The position numbers and the translations under genes are program-made. The notes beneath the pieces were generated by a model. The model saw only the letters and a list, made by a program, of their open reading frames with translations, was not told where the DNA came from and did not search any database. A stretch of 64,000 nucleotides of DNA from Labilithrix sp. (GTDB lineage Bacteria; Myxococcota_A; Polyangia; Polyangiales; Polyangiaceae), in NCBI GenBank assembly GCA_019637155.1, contig JAHBWE010000003.1:1-64000 (forward strand), in the 5' to 3' direction. Positions 28,274 through 34,842 of the stretch are shown here, piece by piece; positions within the stretch are counted from its first letter, which is position 1, and each line of letters begins with the position of its first letter.

Positions 28274-29089
28274 TCAGTGGTCGGTTGCGGTTTTGCCGGT
28301 GGGGTGGACGATGAAGGGGACGACGTGCTCGCGGCCTTCGAAGCCGACGCGGTAGCTCGCGGCGGCGTGTTGGCTCGGGAAGGGGCCGATGCGCACGCGG
28401 TACCACGTTCCACGGTTGGGCACGTGGGCCTCGAGGACGTACGCCTTGTGGCCGCGCGCGCGAAGCTGAGCCGCAAACGAGTCCGCCTCGCTCTGCGTGC
28501 GGAACGAGCTCACCTGGAGCTGGTATCCGCCCTCCTTGCCCGGCGGCGCGGACGGCTGAGCCGCCGACGCGATCTGCGCCGCGTCGTTCGCGGCCTTCGT
28601 CATCGAGTCGCGCGGACGCGTCACGACCGGCGACGCCTCGAGCACGTTCTGCGCCGGAAGCGGCACCACGGAGAGGCGATCGGTCGGCGGCGGCGGCGCT
28701 GCCTCCACCCCCGGCTCCGGGATCGGCGGCGATACGGCGGAGGCCGCTCCCCTCGACCCACCCTTCACCGCCGCGAGCGCCGTCGTCGGTGAGCTCTCGT
28801 CGCTGAGGATGCCGGGGAACGTCACGTCGTGCGACGAGAGATCGGTCGCCTTCGCCGACGTGGTCGTCGTGGTGCCGACCTTCTGCTGCTGCGTGACGAG
28901 GTCGCCGAGCGGATCCACCTTCTGCGCCGACGAACCGCCGCGCTTGCCGCCCAGCGCGAGCGCCGCGAAGACGATGCAGCCGGCGCCGAGCGCGACGAGC
29001 AAGATCGTGACCCCACGCGGGGTGGAGGGAGCGCCGTCGCTCTCCTGGATCTGCTCGAGGTTCCTCACGGTGCCCTGCTGCTCCTTCAT
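28274..29089 (-). CDS. Membrane-anchored SPOR-domain protein
   Basis: The start at 29089 is chosen because AGGAGCC lies four bases upstream. The 271-residue protein has one N-terminal transmembrane segment (GVTILLVALGAGCIVFAALALGG), a disordered Pro/Ser/Thr-rich linker, and a C-terminal SPOR domain at about residues 185-262 (YQLQVSSFRTQSEADSFAAQ, ARGHKAYVLEA and WYRVRIGPFPSQHAA). SPOR domains bind denuded septal peptidoglycan, so the protein probably acts at the division site. It lies about 100 bases downstream of argS on the same strand. Confidence 0.88.
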   Translation of the reverse strand: MKEQQGTVRNLEQIQESDGAPSTPRGVTILLVALGAGCIVFAALALGGKRGGSSAQKVDPLGDLVTQQQKVGTTTTTSAKATDLSSHDVTFPGILSDESSPTTALAAVKGGSRGAASAVSPPIPEPGVEAAPPPPTDRLSVVPLPAQNVLEASPVVTRPRDSMTKAANDAAQIASAAQPSAPPGKEGGYQLQVSSFRTQSEADSFAAQLRARGHKAYVLEAHVPNRGTWYRVRIGPFPSQHAAASYRVGFEGREHVVPFIVHPTGKTATDH

Positions 29090-29099
29090 TCTTGGCTCC

Positions 29100-29190
29100 T
29101 TGGGGCTCTGCCCCAAACCCCGCCCCAACCCATCGACCGGCGCCGCGGGCGCCGCTCTTCGGGCATTGGGGCCCCGGGGTTTACTGCAAC
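29100..29190. repeat. GC-rich hairpin repeats between argS and the SPOR gene
   Basis: TTGGGGC-TCT-GCCCCAA (around 29108-29124) is followed by ACCCCGCCCC and by GGCGCC palindromes. The order resembles the start of the twin-hairpin repeats at 28139 and 30095. No gene lies here, and it may attenuate transcription between argS and the downstream SPOR gene. Confidence 0.45.
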
Positions 29191-31092
29191 CTATGCGGTC
29201 GCCTCATCGTCTTGGTTCGTGGTGGTGGGGAGGTCCATGCGGTCGGGGGCGGAGACGCCGATCGCGCCGAGGGCGTTGGCGTAGACGGCGCGGATGGCGC
29301 GGATCCAGCCGAGGCGGGCGTTCGTCTTCTCCATGTCCCAGGTCTTCTGCCAGTCGGGCTCCGCGCGCGTGGAGTCCTTCGGGAGCACCGGGTCGGTCTT
29401 CATGCGCGTGAAGTAGCTCTGGAAGTCGCGCGCGAGCTCCTGCACGTAGAACACCACGCGGTGCGGCTCGCGCAGCGCGGCGGCCTCGGCGAGGACCTCG
29501 GGCCAGCGCGCGAGGTGCATCGCGATCGCGAGCTCGTCGGGGTGATCGAGCTTCGCCCACGCGGCCACGTCCGAGGGCGCGCCGGTGAAGCCGCCGATCG
29601 CCTCGGCCTTCTTGAGGATCGAGGAGAGCCGCGCGTGGCCGTACTGGACGTAGAAGACCGGGTTGTCGAGCGACTTGCTCTTCGCGATCTCGAGGTCGAA
29701 GTCGACGGTGGTGTTCGCGCTGCGCGAGAGGAAGAAGAAGCGGAGCGCGTCGCGGCCCGCGCCCTCGCGCGCCGCCGCCTCGTCGATCTCGTCCATCACC
29801 TCGTCTGCGGTAATGACGTTACCAGCGCGTTTGCTCGATTTAACCGTTTCGCCGTTACGGAGGATGTTGACGAGCTGGTAGATGAGGATCTCGAACTTCG
29901 ACTGCGGGAGCCCGAGCGCGTCGAGCACGTTCCGCATCCGCGGGATGTACCCGTGATGGTCGGCGCCGAGCACGTCGATCACGCGGTCGTACCCGCGCGA
30001 GAGCTTGTCCGAGTGGTAGGCGATGTCGCTCGCGAAGTAGGTCCAGTTCCCGTCGCTCTTCTTGACGACGCGATCTTTGTCTCTTTTTTGGTCAGGGGCT
30101 TCGCCCCCGACACCCCCGCCCGCGGACACGGCCCCCGAAGACGGGGGTTGCTTCGCAACCGCTGTGGCGGCCGCGTTCGCGGGCTCTCTCGCGGCTTCGG
30201 TCTGAGCTTCCTTCGTCACGAAGAAGGTCGCGCCGTCCTTTTCGACGAGGTAGCCGTCCTTGCGCAGGCGCTCGATCGCGACGTCGACGGCGCCCCAGCG
30301 GTGGAGCGACTCCTCGCTGAACCAGACGTCGAAGTCGATCCCGAGATCGTGGAGCGTGCGCCGGATCCCGGGCAGCATCTTCGAGCCGGGGATGCCGTGG
30401 ATCATCGTCGTGATGCACGTGCGCGCGAGCTCGACGTCGTCGGCCGCGAACGGATCGACGGCGCGCGTCTCGAGGTAGCGCGCGATCTCGTCGATGTACG
30501 CGCCCTGGTAGTGGCCCTCGCCGCGCTCCTTCTTCTCGTGCGCGAGGCGGACGCTCTCGGCGAACGCCTTGATCTGGTTACCGAAGTCGTTCAGGTAGTA
30601 CTCGCGCGTGACCGCGTTGCCGGTGAGCTCGAGGAGCTCCGCCACCGCGTCGCCGTAGATGCCGTTGCGCGCGGCCGCGACCGTGATCGGGCCGGTCGGG
30701 TTCGCGCTCACGAACTCGACGTCGATGCGCTCCTTGCTCTTCGCGGGGGCGCGCCCGTAGGCGGAGCCCTGCGCGAGGATGGTCGCGAGCTCCTCGTGCA
30801 CGGCGTGCGGGTGCACGCGCAGGTTCACGAAGCCGGGGCCCGCGATCTCGACGCTCTTCACGACGGGGTCGACCGCGAGCGCCTTCGCGAGCCCCTCCGC
30901 GATCGCGCGCGGCGGCATGCCGACCTTCTTCGTCAGCACCATCGCCACGTTGGTGGCGTAGTCACCGTGCTCGGCGCGCTTCGGACGCTCGACCGTCCAC
31001 GAGCCGCCCGCCGCTGCGGCGAGCTGCTCGCTCGAGAGGAAGCGCCCGAGGGCGCTCTCGATCGAAGTCCTGACGCGGTCCACGAGGCTCAT
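29191..31092 (-). CDS. argS: Arginyl-tRNA synthetase with altered HIGH motif and an in-frame insertion
   Basis: The 633-residue class I synthetase has the N-terminal Add-1 domain (HGDYATNVAMVLTKK), the Rossmann catalytic domain starting VEFVSANPTGP, the WTYFASDIAYHSDK segment, KSSKR (residues 418-422) as the KMSKS loop, and the anticodon-binding helical end (YFTRMKTDPVL). Two features are odd. The HIGH motif, normally H-[IV]-G-H after NPTGP[LI], reads TVAA (137-140). Residues 296-337 are a low-complexity 42-residue insertion, absent from family members I know, that comes from a palindromic DNA repeat. The ATG at 31092 gives the normal N-terminus. Confidence 0.92.
   Translation of the reverse strand: MSLVDRVRTSIESALGRFLSSEQLAAAAGGSWTVERPKRAEHGDYATNVAMVLTKKVGMPPRAIAEGLAKALAVDPVVKSVEIAGPGFVNLRVHPHAVHEELATILAQGSAYGRAPAKSKERIDVEFVSANPTGPITVAAARNGIYGDAVAELLELTGNAVTREYYLNDFGNQIKAFAESVRLAHEKKERGEGHYQGAYIDEIARYLETRAVDPFAADDVELARTCITTMIHGIPGSKMLPGIRRTLHDLGIDFDVWFSEESLHRWGAVDVAIERLRKDGYLVEKDGATFFVTKEAQTEAAREPANAAATAVAKQPPSSGAVSAGGGVGGEAPDQKRDKDRVVKKSDGNWTYFASDIAYHSDKLSRGYDRVIDVLGADHHGYIPRMRNVLDALGLPQSKFEILIYQLVNILRNGETVKSSKRAGNVITADEVMDEIDEAAAREGAGRDALRFFFLSRSANTTVDFDLEIAKSKSLDNPVFYVQYGHARLSSILKKAEAIGGFTGAPSDVAAWAKLDHPDELAIAMHLARWPEVLAEAAALREPHRVVFYVQELARDFQSYFTRMKTDPVLPKDSTRAEPDWQKTWDMEKTNARLGWIRAIRAVYANALGAIGVSAPDRMDLPTTTNQDDEATA
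30081..30206 (-). repeat. Palindromic repeat inserted in frame in argS
   Basis: These 126 bases encode residues 296-337 of ArgS. They contain three hairpins: GGGGC-TTC-GCCCC (30095-30107), CCCCCG-AAGA-CGGGGG (30132-30147) and GGTTGC-TTC-GCAACC (30146-30160). The first two repeat the order, loops and CACCCCCGC-type spacer of the intergenic element at 28139. The translated stretch is Ala/Gly/Pro-rich and interrupts a normally continuous part of the synthetase fold between FFVTKE and DKDRVV. Confidence 0.8.
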
Positions 31093-31137
31093 ACGCTCTA
31101 TCTCCCGGCTATCTCGCACGTGCGAAGGCGGCCAACT

Positions 31138-31158
31138 TTACCGCGACTTACGGTAAGT
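31138..31158. promoter_or_regulatory. Palindrome in the argS/lipoprotein divergent region
   Basis: ACTTAC-G-GTAAGT (31146-31158) is a perfect palindrome, and TTACCG at 31138 also pairs with CGGTAA at 31151. It lies between the divergent argS and beta-propeller-like lipoprotein genes and could be an operator. No regulator is encoded beside it. Confidence 0.3.
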
Positions 31159-31168
31159 AGTGCTCGGC

Positions 31169-32449
31169 ATGCGCGGAACCCCACGGCTCGGCTTTCTCGT
31201 CGTCGCGCTCGCGTTCGGCGCGTGCGGCGAGGACGACGGCACCGTCTCGATCGTCACCGGCGAAGAGACCGACGTCTTCACGCGCGACCCCGCGCCGGTG
31301 ACGCTCCTCACCGAGACCGTCGCGATCGACGGCTCGAAGAAGGAGCACTCGCGCACGCCCCTCCCGACCGCGACCGTCGACCTCGGCGACCTGAAGCGAT
31401 CCGACATCGGCGGGATCGCGATCACGGGCCTCGGCGCCGACGGCAAGGCGCTCGTGAAGGGCGAGTCGCTCCTCGTCCAGTGGGGCGCGCTCGAGGCGCA
31501 GTCGCTCCAGGTCTTCGCGCAGCGCACCGGCGAGCTCGCGCGCGTCCCGAACGGCCCGCCCGCGGCCGCGGTCGCGATGCCGGTCATGGTCGAGGGTCGC
31601 TTCATCCTCGCGACGAACGGGACGAGCACCTTCCTCTACGATCTGCTCCAGCTCCGCACGCTGAGCGGGAGGCCCACGCTCCCGCGCCCCGCGAAGTCGC
31701 TCGCGTCGTTCGCGTCGAGCGCGCTCCTCATCGACGAAGAAGGCGCGTCGAGCTTCGACCTCACGAGCGGCTACACGCAGGCGATCCCGGCCCCCGCGAA
31801 CGGGAGCTTCGCCGAGGTCGCCGGCGGCGCGCGGGTCGGCGTGCCGGGCGGCGCGCAGATCGTCGTCGGCGCGACGCGCATCGGCGACGGCGGCCCCTCC
31901 GCGCGCGTGCTCCTCGTCGACGCCGCCGGCGTGCTCACCTTCGCGAGCCTCGTCGCGCCGCGCGAGGGCGCGTGCGCCGTGTACGTCGAGGGCCGCGGCC
32001 TCGTCGTGTACGGCGGCGATGCGGCCGCGAGCGGCGCCGAGGTCCTCGCCCCCGGCGCCACGCTCGCGACGCCGCTCCCCTTCCCGCCCGATCCGATCGA
32101 GCGCTGCGCCGCGACCGCGCTCGACGGGACGCACGTCCTCGTCGCCGGCGGCGACGGCGGCCCCGCGCGCGTGCTCGATCTCACGTGCACGACCGCGTGC
32201 GCGCCGGTGGCGTGGTCCGGCGCGATCCCGCTCGTCCGCGCCGACGCGGCGGACCTCGCCCCCGACGCCGCGCTCGTCGTCGGCGACGACGCCGCGGGCG
32301 CGACGCACGTGTACCGCGCGTCCCCCGGCGAGCTCCGCGAGGTCCCGCTCAAGAACCCGCGCCGCGGCGCGCGCCTCGTCCGCGCCCCCGCGAACGGCCT
32401 CGCGATCGTCGGCGGCGACGCCCCCGGCATCGAGATGTACCGCGAATGA
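31169..32449 (+). CDS. Lipoprotein, probable beta-propeller of kelch type
   Basis: From ATG 31169 (an in-frame GTG lies nine bases upstream) the 426-residue product has a lipobox (FGACG). The mature protein is rich in short strands ending in G-G or G-D, such as ILATNGTSTFLYDL, ALLIDEEGASSFDL, VLVAGGDGGPARVLDL and LAIVGGDAPGIEMY. They recur about every 45-50 residues, as expected for kelch-like propeller blades. Binding function and ligand are unknown. It is followed by the nucleotidyltransferase gene after 31 bases, on the same strand. Confidence 0.75.
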   Translation: MRGTPRLGFLVVALAFGACGEDDGTVSIVTGEETDVFTRDPAPVTLLTETVAIDGSKKEHSRTPLPTATVDLGDLKRSDIGGIAITGLGADGKALVKGESLLVQWGALEAQSLQVFAQRTGELARVPNGPPAAAVAMPVMVEGRFILATNGTSTFLYDLLQLRTLSGRPTLPRPAKSLASFASSALLIDEEGASSFDLTSGYTQAIPAPANGSFAEVAGGARVGVPGGAQIVVGATRIGDGGPSARVLLVDAAGVLTFASLVAPREGACAVYVEGRGLVVYGGDAAASGAEVLAPGATLATPLPFPPDPIERCAATALDGTHVLVAGGDGGPARVLDLTCTTACAPVAWSGAIPLVRADAADLAPDAALVVGDDAAGATHVYRASPGELREVPLKNPRRGARLVRAPANGLAIVGGDAPGIEMYRE

Positions 32450-32480
32450 CGCGCGCCTCCCTCGCCGTCCCGGAGGGCGC

Positions 32481-33326
32481 GTGCGCGCGATGATCCTCTG
32501 CGCGGGGCTCGGCACGCGGCTTCGTCCGCTGACCGAGTGGCTCGCGAAGCCGATGGTGCCGATCGGGGATCGACCCGCGGTCGCGCACGTCACGGCGCGC
32601 ATCCGCGCCGCCGGGGTCGCGCGCGTCGTCGTGAACGTCCACCATCGCCCCGAAGACCTCCGCGCCTGGGCCGCGCGCGAAGACGTCGCGGTGTCGGAAG
32701 AGCCGGAGCTCCTCGGCACCGCCGGCGGCATCGCGCAGGCGCGCGACCTCCTCGGCGACGGCGACGTCCTCGTGTGGAACGGCGACATCCTCGCGACGCC
32801 GGACCTCGCCGCGCTCTTCGCCGCGCACCGCCACGCCGCGACCCTCGCGGTCGTGCCGCGCCCCGCGCGCGAAGGCAACGTCGGCCTCGACGACGAAGGC
32901 CGCGTCGTCCGCCTCCGCGGCGAGTCGTTCGGCGCGGAGAGCTCCGGCGCCGACTTCACCGGTATCCACGTCGTCAGCGGATCCCTGCGCGCGCTCCTCC
33001 CGCCGCGCGGCTGCGTCGTCGGCGACGTGTACCTCCCTGCCCTTCGCCGCGGCGAGCGCCTCGACGCGTTCACCACCCACGGCCCCTTCACCGACGTCGG
33101 CTCGCTCGCCGCGTACGCCGCCGCGAACCGCGCGTGGCTCGGCGCGCGCCGCTCGTGGGCCGCGCCCGACGCCGAGATCGCGGCCGCGATCGACGGCTCG
33201 ATCGTCGGCGCCGGCGCGGTCGTGCGCGCCGACGCGATCGACGCGATCGTCTGGCCCGGCGCCGTCGTCGCGGCGCCCGTGAGCCGCGCGATCGTCACCC
33301 CTCGGGGGACGGTGCCGCTTCCATGA
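32481..33326 (+). CDS. Sugar-1-phosphate nucleotidyltransferase
   Basis: The 281-residue protein has the nucleotidyltransferase signature ILCAGLGTRLRPLTEWLAKP with VPIGDRP, the metal-binding VWNGDIL and the sugar-binding TGIHVVSG. The C-terminal third (DGSIVGAGAVVRADAIDAIV, WPGAVV) looks like a short left-handed beta-helix. It resembles mannose-1-phosphate guanylyltransferases and MurNAc-1-phosphate uridylyltransferase (MurU). The precise sugar cannot be told by eye. The GTG at 32481 is chosen because GGAGGG ends four bases upstream; ATG 32490 would leave a long spacer. The 3' end overlaps the convergent TIGR02996 gene by 32 bases. Confidence 0.85.
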   Translation: MRAMILCAGLGTRLRPLTEWLAKPMVPIGDRPAVAHVTARIRAAGVARVVVNVHHRPEDLRAWAAREDVAVSEEPELLGTAGGIAQARDLLGDGDVLVWNGDILATPDLAALFAAHRHAATLAVVPRPAREGNVGLDDEGRVVRLRGESFGAESSGADFTGIHVVSGSLRALLPPRGCVVGDVYLPALRRGERLDAFTTHGPFTDVGSLAAYAAANRAWLGARRSWAAPDAEIAAAIDGSIVGAGAVVRADAIDAIVWPGAVVAAPVSRAIVTPRGTVPLP

Positions 33327-34698
33327 TCTCGTAGCGGCCGCCCTTCGCGCGGAGCTCGATCGACGGCGGCTTCGGCATGCGCGACCAGACCGGCACGAGG
33401 GCGACCTCCGGCGCCGTCGCGCTCAGCTTCGCCGCCGCGCGCACGAGCTCGTCGATCGACGCGGCTGGCTCGTATGGCTGACTCGGATGCAAAAACCAGC
33501 GATCGAACACGACGCGACGTACGCGCGCGCCGGCGAGGACGCGCGCGACCAGCTCGACGCTCGGGCCTCGCGGCGACATCACGACGAGCGTCTCGAGCGC
33601 GGGGAACACCTGCGCGACGTCGGACCACGACTCGACCGCGGTGTCGACCTCGAGCCGCCGGACCCTCGCGAAGACACGACCGCGCTCGGCGAGGCGCTTC
33701 ACGCCGCGCGCAGGGAGCTCCACCTCGCGGAGCGCGTTCAGCGGCGCGTGCAAGAGGAGCGTCGGCACGCCGTCGAGCACGTCCTCGCGCCACGATCCGA
33801 GGAGGCGCTCGACCACGCCCCACGAGGGCTCCTCGAGGACGAGCGCGAGCTTCTTCCCCACCGAGAGGATGATGTCCGCGTCGGCGAGGAAACCTCGCTC
33901 GAAGGTGCTCTGCGCGTAGCCCTTCCCCCACGAGACGACGGGCGCGAGCGGACCGAGCCACTCCTTCCCGTGCTTCTTCAGGAGCTCCTTCTCGCGGAGT
34001 GCCCCCTCCGGCCCGAGCGTCCCGTCGCGCCGCGCGAACTGGAGCATGATGAGCTCGCCGCGCGGATCGCCCCGCTCCAGCAGCGCGTCGGCGAGGACGA
34101 GCCGCGGCGCGTCCTCCGCCGGGTTCGCGTAGACGTCGGCGTAGAGGTCCGCGAGCGCGCGCGCCTCCTTCGCGGCGCCGCCGAGGCCCTTCGCGATCGC
34201 GGCCTCGATCCGAGCCTCCTCCTCCGTCGCCGCGCGCGGCGGCTCCGCCGCGATCGCCTGCGCGACCTCGCGGAGCCGCTTCGTGAGCGCGACGCGCGCC
34301 GGCTTCGGCGTCACGCGCAGCTCCCACACCCGCGCGATCGCGTCGGCGCGATCGACGAGGCGCGGATCGCGCAGCCGCGACGCGGCCTCGACGAGCGCCT
34401 CGAGGAGCGGACGCGACGACGGGCCCGTGAACGGCGGCGACTCGAGCGCGCGAAGGATCCAGCTCGCGAGGAGCGGCTCGTCCGCGTCCGCCAGCGCCGC
34501 GAAGCGCTCGAGCGTCACCGCGACGCGCGGCGCGGCGAGCGCGTCGAGGCGCGCACGGAACGGCGCCGGCGAGCGCGCGTGCGCGAGCTCGGCGAGGCGC
34601 GCGAGGACCGGCGCACGCCGCTCCCGCCACGCGGCGGCGAGCGCGGCGTGCAGGTCGTCGTCGCGGCCCTCCTCGAGCGCGCGCCTCGCTCGCTCCAT
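33295..34698 (-). CDS. TIGR02996-domain (repeat-companion) protein
   Basis: The 467-residue protein contains the TIGR02996 signature YANPAEDAPRLVLADALLERGDPRGELI at about residues 190-220, a short module seen in Planctomycetes and myxobacteria next to repeat domains. The segments after it (LREVELPARGVKRLAER, VRRLEVDTAVESW and LETLVVMSPRGPSV) have the spacing of leucine-rich repeats. The N-terminal 180 residues form helical, Ala/Arg/Leu-rich repeats. I take ATG 34698; an in-frame GTG at 34713 would add five residues. It is probably a cytoplasmic scaffold. It follows the VIT-VWA gene on the same strand. Confidence 0.75.
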   Translation of the reverse strand: MERARRALEEGRDDDLHAALAAAWRERRAPVLARLAELAHARSPAPFRARLDALAAPRVAVTLERFAALADADEPLLASWILRALESPPFTGPSSRPLLEALVEAASRLRDPRLVDRADAIARVWELRVTPKPARVALTKRLREVAQAIAAEPPRAATEEEARIEAAIAKGLGGAAKEARALADLYADVYANPAEDAPRLVLADALLERGDPRGELIMLQFARRDGTLGPEGALREKELLKKHGKEWLGPLAPVVSWGKGYAQSTFERGFLADADIILSVGKKLALVLEEPSWGVVERLLGSWREDVLDGVPTLLLHAPLNALREVELPARGVKRLAERGRVFARVRRLEVDTAVESWSDVAQVFPALETLVVMSPRGPSVELVARVLAGARVRRVVFDRWFLHPSQPYEPAASIDELVRAAAKLSATAPEVALVPVWSRMPKPPSIELRAKGGRYEIMEAAPSPEG

Positions 34699-34721
34699 CG
34701 CGTCGGACGTCACGCCGCGAG

Positions 34722-34842
34722 CGTACTACGCGGCGGCGACGTCGAGCGCCTGCGCGCGCACCACGGGATCGCTGCCCACGCCGCGCGCGTACTACGCGGC
34801 GGCGAGGCGTTCGACGTGCGCCCGCACCGCGGGCTCGCTGCC
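34722..34842 (-). repeat. Diverged tandem copy of the VIT-VWA gene's last codons
   Basis: A 55-bp segment covering the last 16 codons and stop of the VIT-VWA gene (34788-34842) recurs 66 bp downstream (34722-34776). The gene's own end reads GSEPAVRAHVERLAAA-stop and the copy reads GSDPVVRAQALDVAAA-stop. The shared CGTAGTACG around both stop codons is unchanged. The copy is either the stump of a lost paralogue or a duplicated 3' end. Confidence 0.75.

Noticed and set aside
29184-29200. TGCAACCTATGC, resembling the box
   Set aside because: It overlaps the 3' end of argS, is not upstream of any gene, and one arm is incomplete.
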